Made by a program: the position numbers and the translations under genes. The notes beneath the pieces were generated by a model. That model had not been told where the DNA came from. It was given only the letters and a program-made list of their open reading frames with translations, and ran no database searches. Shown here one piece after another: positions 29,601-41,600 of a stretch of DNA of 64,000 bases; positions within the stretch are counted from its first letter, which is position 1, and the number at the start of each line of letters is the position of its first letter. The stretch is from Ctena decussata. Its lineage: Eukaryota; Mollusca; Bivalvia; Lucinida; Lucinidae. The stretch spans positions 25,399,222 to 25,463,221 of the forward strand of contig OZ022514.1 in assembly GCA_963989385.1 (NCBI GenBank), given 5' to 3'.

Positions 29601-32600
29601 TTTTAGGGTTGACTGACTTCGCAATTTTTTGTCGAGATTTCGCGTTAAGGTCATTTTCTCAGAAATTATAAGGGCTCGAGCCATGAAACTTGGTACATGC
29701 ATACATCTGGAAGAGTAGATCTCAAAGGCATTATCAATATTGAGTCTTGACCTACATTTTACGGTTGAATGACTTCACAATTTTTTGTCGAGTTCTCGCG
29801 TTTAGGTCATTTTCTGAGAAACTATAAGGGCTAGAGCCATGAAACTTGGTTCATGCATACATCTGGATGAGTTAATCTCAAAGTCATCATCAATATTGAG
29901 TCTTAACCTACATTTTACGGTTGACTGACTTTGCAATTTTTTGTCAAGTTTTAGCGTTTAGGTCTGTTTTTCAGAAACAATAAGGGCTAGAGCCATGAAA
30001 CTTTGGTCATGCATTCATCTGGAAGAGAAGAGCTAAAAGTCATCATTGATATTGAGACTTTACAACATTTTACGGTTGACTGACTTTCCAATTTTTTGGC
30101 AAGTTTTCGCGTTTAGGTCTGTTTTTCAGAAACCATAAGGGCTAGAGCCAAGATACTTGGTTCATGCGTACATCTTTGCTGATTTAGCTCTGTTTTGTGA
30201 CAAAGCGCCAGCAGGCGAGACACCGCATTCCGCGGAATTCTTGTTGTACTTTCACTGTTGACAAAATCAGACATTTGAAAATTCTTGCCTCAAATTCTTT
30301 CCATAAAGGTTGAAATACAAGATGCTTGTCAAAATTTATGCACCATGAGTTAAAGGATGTTAGCTGGTGATGATTTCCAACTGTTCAGCGCATGTATTTT
30401 CTTTCTTTCTTTCTTTTATTACTAATGAACCTTCAAACCTGATCATTTGTTTTATACAATTTAAATCATGCCCATCATATCAGTATATGAAATATTAGAA
30501 TTCTCATGAAATTAGAAATTTGGCCTATTTTACGTGCAGTTTTCAATGAAAACGTAAGGCAATATATACAATGCAGGGGATAGGTTGACAGATGTATGAA
30601 AAAATAGGTACAGAATTTTTATATCTCTAATTTCATTTTTTGTCTTGAGCAGAAGAGCTCATATGATAAATAGATTATATTTGAAATGCTGCAATTGTTA
30701 TTAAAAGTGGAAAAACACATCTCATAGCAGAATTTCATAGGACTGACTTAGATATTTGGGGTCATTCTAGAGATGGAAAAACATGAGCCGCGACACGAGA
30801 GAACCAACAATGTGGTTGTGCGCCCAGCGCAGACTCAGATCAACCTGGGCATCCGCCCAGGCTGATCAGACACTTCGCTAAGCGCTCAAAGGGTAGCTAA
30901 GGGTCCAAGCTACCTTCATGCGGAAAGCAAAGACTCTGATCAGACTGGGCGGATGCCCAGGCTGATCTGAGTCTGACCTGGGCGCACAACCACATTATTG
31001 ATTTTCTTATGTCGCCGTTCACATCATTTTATTGCGGAATAAACAGGGTATCTCAATTACATATTTTCAGCGGGCTCATACTGTGAGACCACAGGACGTA
31101 CAGTACCCACTGGACCATGTGATGGGGGCTTCTTCTGCACAGGCTCGTCTCCTCAGGCGGCTCCTCTTGTTATAAATTACGGTGGTCGCTGTGAGTATGG
31201 TAATTACTGCCCAGCTGGCTCATCGAGCATGACTCCCTGTACTCCCGGCCTCTACTGTGCTACTGACGGTCTCAGTGAACCCTCAGGAAACTGTTCAGCG
31301 GGCTATTATTGCAGTGGGTCAGCATCGTCCGCGGAACCCACAGATGGAACAACAGGTATGATAAGTGAGCCGCGATGCGAGAAAACCAACAAAGTGGTTG
31401 TGCGCTCACCGCAGACTCAGATCAGCCTGGGCATCTGTTCAGCCTAATCACAGTCTTTGCAAAGCGCTTGAAGGGTAGCTTAGCACCTCCATGTGAACAG
31501 CGAAGACTCTGATCAGACTGGGCGGATGCCCAGGCTGATCTGAGTCTGCACTGGGCAAACAACCACTTCATTGGTTTTGTCGTGTCGCGGCTCAAATTAA
31601 ATATTCTTGAAAGTTTTATTGTCTCCCTTGTGATTATCAGGAATAGTTATTGCTTTTGTAGCAGCATTGGAATTGATGTTGGCGGCAGTGGTGAAAAATT
31701 TATCAGGTGCCAGTTGTTCAAAACTTAAGACGTCTTTAGTTATGTCGTTAAAAGTTCAAAACGTTAATATCTCAAATATGCCAGCATTTTGTTGGAAAAA
31801 TGTGAGAAGCTTTAAAAGGTTCGCATATTTTTTTAACAAAAAATATCATTGTATTTGGTCATAAAATCATTAAACACTGAACAAATTTACCTCTTAACGA
31901 GCTCATTAAGCTAACATTACTTTGAACAACTAGGCCCAGCTGTTTGAGAGATATTGCGGTTAACAATGCCATGAGGAGCCTGGTAGCTCAGTAGGTTAAG
32001 TTCTGCTCTGCTGATTTAGAGGTCTGCGGTTCAAGCCCCACCAGAGGCGGAAGCTTTTGAATCGTAAGAAGGGTTCCATTGCACACAGCCTTTTATTGTA
32101 ACCCACCCATCATTCTGATATGACTGAAAAATTGTTGAAAAGGACGTAAAATCACGAGTCATCCATCCATCCTATACAAAGCCATGACTGCTATCAGTCT
32201 CATATAGCACAGAGAACCATTAGAAATATTTTTACAGTGACTGCTTGCAAAATATGTACCCTTGGAATTTTGTTTGCACACAAGGCACCCCAGTAGCTCA
32301 GTAGGACGCAAGGATTGTCTCGCCCATTTTACAAGAATATCCCGTTCGAGAGGTGTCTGAGATTTTTCTATCTCGGCCTGCTATCTCAGCCTAGGCTCAG
32401 AAAGCTGTCTCATAATGCCAATCATTGCTATGTAGTACAGCCCAATTAATAACACACTTTAATTCAACAAATCAGTTTACTACAGGTCATGTAATTTGCA
32501 TGCAGAATATGAAATTGACATCCAGTGATGAACAGGAAGTGTCACTACAAGGGTCATCCAAAAAGTTCTGTCACTGGCTTATATCTCGAAAACGAAAAGT

Positions 32601-35600
32601 GCGATTCACCTAAAATAAAAACCATTCAAAAACCCTGTTTTTTATCACATAGCTGTAAAAAACTGATTCTTGTATCAATGACATAACATTCACAACCTGC
32701 ATCAAAAGAAGGGTACCCTCACCCGACTGGCAAATTTGTAGATGCAACTCCGGCAATAAGCAATGAAGGGGTGTCTATTATCGCTGCCCGGTGCCTACGA
32801 TATCTCAGGTGCTAATAAAGACAACGAAAAAATCTCCAAGCGATTCTGTCCATTTTAAAGAGTTTACAGCATTTCGTAACCTCAACTTTATGCAAACAAC
32901 GCCTTAGGAAAATCGACCAGGTCATGTTCTAAGTTCAAAAGCTTCATGAACGTATAATATTTCAAATTCTGAAGCATATCTGTACTGCAGTAGATCATGA
33001 CAATGTGTTCTCAATCAAAATTTCAGAAAGATCCCAAAAATGAAGGCACAGTGGGTCCTTGAAAATCACGTGACTGCGAATTTCACCATACTTCATATAT
33101 CAATATTTTGCATCGCATATAATCGACAGAAGTCGCTGATTTTTATGTAGTGTCCCACAAAATGCAACAGACAGCAACCCTGAAAATTTCAGAATCCTGC
33201 GATATGAAATTGACGAGATATGCAGCATGAAGCAAGGCAGCAGAAAAACAAAAATCGTGAAAATAGGCCAGTGTCAAATATAAGGTCTGTATCTGAGCTT
33301 ATAACTAAACCAGATGGCATGTTTTCACCATTTACCTGATATCAGTATAAAGATAAAAGATTGTTCTTTTGATTGTTGCAAACCGTGGTAAGCTATCACG
33401 TCTGTGAGCAAAGTTATGAGTCCAGTGACAGAACTTTTTGGATGATCCTCGTAGATTTCTCAATAGCTGCCAATCATGAAAAATGCATGCACAAGGTGAA
33501 ATTAATACACTTGTCAAGCTATTAATAGAAAATTAGCTTCAAGTTTACAGGAATGTCTTCAACAAGAAGTTAAGGTATTCAATGAATATTCTGTTCTATA
33601 AAATATAATGGGTGAGAAAAATAATCAATGATGGGGTTGAGGCCTCGACAAGGAAATCTCAGGCTCGTTTTCAGATTATTTATGTCTTATGCTCGGCAAG
33701 CCTCACATAAGACTAAATAATCTGAAAACTAGCCTGAGATTTCCTTGTCTCGGCCTCAATCCCATCATAGATTCTGTTAGTCTCTAGTCTGGCTACATAC
33801 CTGTGCCACATAGGTTCAAACGAGGCGCTGGCATGTATGAACCATTGGCTGTTCCCTTTGGGGTTGAGGTGGTTTCACAGGGAGAGAGGCGGGGGAGGGG
33901 TGGGTGGGGGGGGGGCTTTTTTCCACCACAGAACAGTCTTCTGATATAATGATCAGATATGATAATATTGGAGTATGAAGGGAGAGAAAATAGAGAGGGA
34001 CACAGAGCCCTAGATAAGAGGGAGTATTTGGTGATAATTAGGGATAATTTTTGTTAATGCTGGATAAAAACTTATGTTGTGACCCCTCATCTGAACCGTC
34101 TCGACGAGGCTGTTCAGATGAGGGGTCACAACATATCGTTTTGATTAGAAAAAAAGAAAATTATCCCTCAGTTATCATCAAATACCCCTCTTATCTAGGG
34201 CTCTGGGTACAGAAACGGGATATCACGACCAAGGTCAGTATGTAGCCAATTGTCTTCTGAGATCGCTTCTGAAGGCATCGCCTGATAACATTGTGGCAAG
34301 CGCAGTTCTAAAGTGACATGATATCACATCATGTTATCATACCCCAGTTATCAGGTGAATTTTGCAGCAGATGCATGATAAATGGCATTTATGTCGGAAT
34401 GTGTATGTGGACATTTGTGCAGTCTGATCAGTCTTCCTGTTTTGTATACCTTAGAAATTCTAAAAGTTGGGACGCCTAAAAAGTTACTGTAATTGTCCTA
34501 AAAATGAAACAGCTTGGTTGTACAAGGCAGAAATGCATCCAAAAGATGCAAATGGAATGGCAAACAGTGTAGATGCTGATCAGACTGCTCCTAGGATCAG
34601 TCTGATCATGGTATCCACTGGTTGTTCAGACCTCTCTGTCCAAATACTTAGATTTTAAGCGTGCCTGTATGAAAGTGCAGGAAGAGCTGTTGTTGTCACC
34701 CTGGCATCAGCGTCTGCATCCGAATCAGTGTCTGCGTCAGCATCAGCGTCTGAATTTGATTTGTTGGTTAGAATTTTCCATGTGATGGGCAAGGCCCTCT
34801 GTCAGGCGCGCTATCATGTACGTGGACAGGTGTTGTTATGGTATGTTGTCTATGTACTGTTTTTTGTCTCACCTGCGAAGCAGAGGCAAGACTTATGTAT
34901 TGCTTTTCCGGTGTTGGCGGCGGCGTAAACTTTGTTGATTATTCGCGTTTAGGTCATAAGCACTGACAGGCGAGACACCGCATTCAGCGGAATTCTTGTT
35001 AATCCAAATTGATAAGTGAAGATTCTGATCAGTCTGCACAGGTGCCCAGGCTGCTTTAGCATTTACAGTATGTACATGGCTTGAGATTCCTTTTCTTTTC
35101 ATGCCAATCTTATGTTTAATATATTTATCTTAATAAATGCCCCCCGCCTCTTTTCTGTAAATAATGTTATATTAACTTGAATGAATTCCTGTTTGCTTCT
35201 CTGGATAAAGTAGCTCTTTGATATGGGGTCAAATCTTAAAGGCAATTTCACCTTAATACAGTTTATCAGAGATATTTTAGCAGTGGCTGATTTTAAAACT
35301 ACAATTTAGGCTCTAAATAATGCCCCCTTTTCGTAAGATGCAATGCCGATGGGGCGTTAAATGATATTAATACGGTATGTTTGTTTTTCAGGTAACATTT
35401 GCCCGGTGGGATCATACTGTCCTGCAGGCAGTGCTGCCCCAACCTACTGCATTGCTGGCACTTACGTTAACAGTGAAGGCAACACTGACATTTCAAACTG
35501 CCAGTTGTGTACTGACGGAATGTACTGTGCGGGCAGCGGAAACAGTGTACCAGATGGTGACTGCGACCAAGGTTATTACTGTCCAGCAGGTCAAGAATCG

Positions 35601-38600
35601 GCAACTCCTGCCGGTCTGGAGTGCACGCAGGGCCACTATTGCCCCACAGGAAGTTACGAACCTATCCGTTGCCCCTCGGGAACTTACCAGGATGAAACAG
35701 GAAAGTGGTTCTGCAAAGGATGTCCCGCGGGGTATTACTGCGATAGTACAAAGAGTCCTGTTGTTCTTTTCAACAGCAGTGAATGTCCAACAGGTCATTA
35801 TTGCCCCGAAAATTCATCAATATCGACTGCAAATCCTTGTCCTGTTGGATATTTCAACAACGAGACGATGAAAACTCAGCTCTCAGATTGCCAGCAGTGT
35901 TTGGGTGGAAAGTATTGTAGCCAGACGGGCTTGGCTGAACCAGAAGGCGATTGTGAGGCAGGGTATTATTGTACCATTGGCTCGGACAGCATGACCCCAG
36001 GGCTGGGCACGGATGCTGACAGGTGTCCTGCAGGGTTCTTTTGTCCCGCAGGATCAGCTATGCCTACTTCCTGCCCACAAGGGACGTATAACCCGACGAC
36101 TGGTCGTACAGCGGAAAGTGACTGTACAAACTGCACGGGTGGCTACTACTGTCCAGATTTCAACATGACAGCCGTTGGGCCAGAATGCGATGCAGGTTTG
36201 TACCATGTTTTTTATACGCCCTTTTGAAAAACGGGACGTATATTGTTATGGCGCTGGCGTCCGTCCGTCTGTCCGTCCGTCCGTCCGGCGTAAACTTTTC
36301 GTTTCCGGATAACTCCTCCTACAGTTTACATCCGATCGAGCTGAAACTTAGTATATAGTAAGACTATGAGGTGGACCAGCGCATATCGTTTCGAGGTTAC
36401 GCTCCAATTCTTTAGCATTCCATAACTTGGTTACTCTTTGGAATATCATGATGAAACTATATAACAAAGTTTATGAGATTAAGACAACGTGTCTCATACA
36501 AGAATGGTTACTCCCCTTGACTTATATTTTGAGTTACCTCCCTTTGATTATTTTGTTAGACTATATGAATAACTAACTAACCCTTTGGACTATTGTGATG
36601 AAACTTGATAGTGATTTATATTAGGTTGACACAATATGTCTCATATAAGAACGGTTGCCTCCCCTTATTTTTGGAGGAACCTCCCTTTGAATATTTTCGT
36701 AGGCAACCATATGGAATACCTTGATGAAAATTTATAGCAATGTGTATTAGGTTGAGGCTGTGTCTTATATAAGAATAATTGCTCCCCCTTCCTTATATAT
36801 GGAGTTACATCCCTTTGATTAATTTCTATGGCTATTCTTGGGCAAGTCATTACTAGATAACCGTATGGAATATCTTGACGAAACTTTATAGCAATGTGTA
36901 TCAGGTTGAGACAGTATGTCTGATAAAAGAATAATTGCTTCCCCTTCCTTATTGTCGAGTCCGCTTGCGGTGAGCGAGACATAGTTGTTACAATGTCAGT
37001 TTGGTGTATGTCCGTGCGTGCGTGCGTGCGTGCGTGCGTCTGTCCGTCCGTCCGTCCGGATATGTCCGGGCCATAACTTCTTTATTTATGGATGGATTTC
37101 AAAATAATTTGGCACAGTTGTTCTCCTTGATGAGTAGAAGTGCCATTTGAAACATTTGTTCATGTAGGTCCAAGGTCAAGGTCACACTTGAAGGTCAAAT
37201 GATAAAATGGCCATAAATTGAGCTTGTCGGAGCCATAACTTCTACATTTACGGATGGATTTCAAAAGAATTTGGCACAGTTGTTCTCCTTGATGAGTAGA
37301 AGTGCCCTTTGAAAGAAGTTTTCATGTAGGTCCAAGGTCAAGGTCACACTTGAAGGTCAAATGATAAAATGGCCATAAATTGAGCTTGTCGGAGCCATAA
37401 CTTCTACATTTACGGATGGATTTCAAAATAATTGGGCACAATTGTTCTCCTTGATTAGTAGAAGTGCCATTTGAAACATTTGTTCAGGTAGGTCCAGGGT
37501 CAAGGTCACACTTGAAGGTCAAATGATAAAATGGCCATAAATTGAGCTTGTCCGAGCCATTACTTCTACATTTATGGATGGATTTCAAAATAATTTGGCA
37601 CAATTGTTCTCCTTGATGTTTAAAAGTGCCTTTTGGAAAATTTATTCAGGTAGGTCCAAGGTCAAGGTCACACTTGAAGGTCAAATGATAAATTGGCCAT
37701 AAATTGAGCTTGTCCGAGCCATAACTTCTACATTTACGGATAGATTTCAAAATAAGTTGGCATAATTGTTCTCTTTGATGAGTAGAAGTGCCATTTGGAA
37801 CATTTGTTCAAGTAGGTCCAAAGTCAAGGTCACACTTGAAGGTCAAATGATAAAATGGTCATAAATTGAGCTTGGCCGAGCCATTACTTCTACAATTATG
37901 GATGGATTTCAAAAGAATTTGGCACAATTGTTCTTCTTGATGAGTGGAAGTGTCAAGTGACATACGTGTTTGGGTAGGTCCAAGGTCAAGGTCACACTTG
38001 AAGGTCAGATATTGTAATTGTCATAGATTGAGCTTGTCTTGGTCTTCACTTCTACTTATTTTCCTTTGTGAAAATTTGAAGAAAAAAGAAGAAAATGCTG
38101 GCTAAGCATGATGATCTTTGGCTTCTTTCTAGAGTGAAGCAGTTACTTAGTCTTGACATGCTTATAGGCCACTATAGCAAACAGCGGGCTCGACCAGTTG
38201 TCCCTGGACAACCTTCTAGTTTTTTTTTTAGTTACATCCCTTTGATTACTTTTTTAAGGCTTTTCTTTTGAGAACCTTAATGTTTGAAATGCCTTGATAA
38301 ACTTGATAGCAGTGTAGACAAGGATGAAACGGTGCAAAAAAAAAAAAACATTCAGAAACGGGCGTATATTGCCCCGCTTGCGGAGCTCTTGTTCTCACCT
38401 ACCGTAGTGTAAAGGTAAAGGTTTCCCATAGCCTAATAGCCGTAGGGGCAGTGGGGGTTATAGACCCACTGTATTTTGGATACAGCGGATGAAAGGTGGA
38501 GCCCATCTCTCTCCTTATCTCTCTGCCTTATCCTTCCCTAATTCCAAAAAGGTACCTATTTACTGCTGGGTTGACAGAGAGAGTTTTCCAGTGTTCGGAT

Positions 38601-41600
38601 GGTGACGGTGAGCTGCGAACTCACAACCTACCTTCCGGTAACTTTCTGCACAGTAGTCGAGCCACTCTATCCACTCAACTACAGTGCCTCTCTATACACC
38701 TCTGTACACCGTTGTGTACAGGATTATAACAATCTATCATGAGTGTCCATGTAGGATAGAGAAATCTCACCCGAGTGGTCGGAATTTCACCCATGGACGA
38801 GGCTTGACGAGTTTCTGGTGAAGTTCTGACCTGGAGGGTGAGGTTTACCTATCCTACATGTACTGGCTCATGATGGAGTACTTTTCTCCCACTTTTAGGT
38901 AGACCCTCGAGTTGGAATCTCCTCATCACTGGACACCAGTGATAGAGTCTTTTTGTCTTTCCCACAACCAGCAGAAGCAAGACATACATATTACTTTTCC
39001 AATGGTATACATAGGCATTAGGTTTACAGCATCAGCCCCTGTATTGGTGTCATAAAACTTGCATCAAGTTTTTCTGATTCATTTGTGTTTGTTGTATAGG
39101 GGACATTCCATAATGGTCACCAGTTTAGCAAAGAGATTATTAGTGTCTTGAATATTGGTCTATATTTCCCAGAAACAAAAATATTTCTAAAGGGCAGCGT
39201 TTGTTTTTATATCAGTTGCGCACCAAATTTTGCGCTGGTCAAAAATAGGAATATTTTGTTCATGAGAATTTTCCATAAAAGAAGTATTTCATAAAAGCTG
39301 AACTTATTGTATCATGTAGGAATGAGATTGTGTTCCCTATATGTTTCCGTAAAACATATATCTTTTTGTTTCTGTAGGAGATTATGTTTCCTAGATATGC
39401 TTCTGTAAAACATATTTGGGAGTAACTGAATTGCGTGCTATTGGCGGTAAAGACCAAAAGTACCAAAATGAAAATCTTCAGTGCGTATACATAAATAGAG
39501 TCTTCTAAAATTGTGATAACGTCAAAATTAAATTGCACTATTCTCATGAGCCCACCGAAATTCGATACAGCAGAATGTAGCTTTTAAAGCACCAAAAAAG
39601 CAGACGACAGAATTTATGTCTTCAAAAATAAAAAAAAAGGATTTATGTCTTCAAAATAAAAAAAAAAAAAGAAAAGAAATTTTGTATTGAGAATTCAAAG
39701 ACTAGAGGGCAAACAGTGCAGATCCTTTTGGTTCTTCACTGTTTGGGAATTCAATTACTTTACTGTTACTTTCAATTGTGTTGCTTCATTTGTGTTGCTT
39801 TAAGTACTTAGTGTTACTTTTATTTTTGTTGCTTTAAGTACTTAGTGTTACTTTCATTTTTGTTGCTTTAAGTACTTAGTGTTACTTTCATTTTTGTTGC
39901 TTGAAGTACTAAGCGTTAATTTCATTTTTGTATGCTTTAAGTACTAAATGTTTTACAGTACAGTCAAACCTGCTCATGTGGTCACCTCTGTTAGGTGATC
40001 ACTTGCCTTAAGCACCAACTTTTTCAGAGTCTCTTTGACCAAAATGCTATGTAAATGTATGTAACTGTATTAAGAGGTCACCTGACTTAAGCAGCCAGTT
40101 TTTGTGTTTCCCTTGGGTGACTCATTAAGACAAGGTTGACTGTACTGAATTTGGCGATTGTCAAATACCATAATAGTTTGTTCACTCACTGTGTATATTG
40201 ACTCTTTTTCATTTCAGGCTATTACTGCCCAACAGGAGCAGACAGCGCAACATATATTGTGTGCCCAGCAGGCTCCTACTGTCCTCAAGGCAGCGTCAAC
40301 CCAACGGAATGTGCGGCTGGCACGTTCAGTAGTTCCACAGCATTGACACATCAGAGCGAGTGTGACAAGTGCACACCTGGATATTATTGCCCAACTTCAG
40401 GTAAATTTACTACCTGTCAATTAACTACTAATAACGCAGAATTTCATTCATGAGCCTGTCAAAAAAAAAAAAAACATATTACGATATAAAGTTGTTTTAT
40501 CTTTAGTATTTTGTCTTCAGCAAAAGAATACATTGATTGATAACATGTTACTATACCCAATTAAGAACCGCCATTTCCAAGCAAGAAGCATACTCAGAGC
40601 TCAGCACTTCGTTGATTGGCTTAATAAATGAATGACAATCTGATTAACTAACTGGGTCAGAGCTTACTGTGTAGACAACACACTGGCCAATATCAATCAA
40701 TTATTTTCAGCTAATAAGCTGTTATGACAGTTACAACTGAAATAAGAAGAAATCAGTATTTTGTCAGATTGTTTGATATTACAGCCTCGATTATCGACTT
40801 TTCATATCAGCTGAAGACTGATTATGGCATTAGTAGATGAACTTGTGGTATGAAATCTTAGTGAGTGTTACCATTTAAATAGACCAACTCCATCTGTGTG
40901 TTACCATAAGATTTCTTAAAATTGGGACACCTAAAACATTTACCATAACTGTTCTAAAAATGAAACAGTTTGGTTTTACATTACAGTAATGGGTCCAAAA
41001 GATGCAGATGGAATGTCAAACAGTGTAGACCCTGATCAGGGTCGACACTGTTTGACATTCCATCTGCATCTTTAAAATGCGTTACTGCATTGAAAAACGA
41101 GACAAATTTTTAGCTCCCCTATACGAATGTGCAGGACAAGTTATTGCAATACCCCCCAGTTTCAGGGTCGGCAACACCCTTGTTTGTGGCGTCAGCATTA
41201 GCAAAATATTATTTTTGTGTGAAAGTTTATGTGATGGGCAAGGCATTGTCAGGCGAGCTGTTCTGTACATGGACAGGTCTTTTTATGAAATTTCTGGCAA
41301 TTATTTTAGATTTCTCAATTTGTAGACTTTTTACATTATTTTGAATTGTTTCTTATCACTAGGTTTGACTGCTGCTACTCTGGAATGCTGGGGAGGATTT
41401 TACTGCCCTGAGGAACAGACTGGGCCTAATCCAGCATCTTACATCTGTCCAAATGGCATGTTTTGTCCAAATGGCAGCTCCATATATCAGGTGAGATACT
41501 CTTGGTAGCTTGTTTTCAGTTAATTTTTTTTTTAGCTCACCAGAGCCGAAGGCTCCGGGGGAGCTTATAGTATAGGCAGTTGTCCGTCGTCGTCGTCTGT

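Noticed and set aside
35377..35871. 164-codon open frame overlapping exon 20
   Set aside because: Shadow frame; the overlapping frame has the cysteine motifs and matching splice phases.
39786..39955. CRISPR-like direct repeats
   Set aside because: Direct tandem repeat with no unique spacers, in an animal intron.
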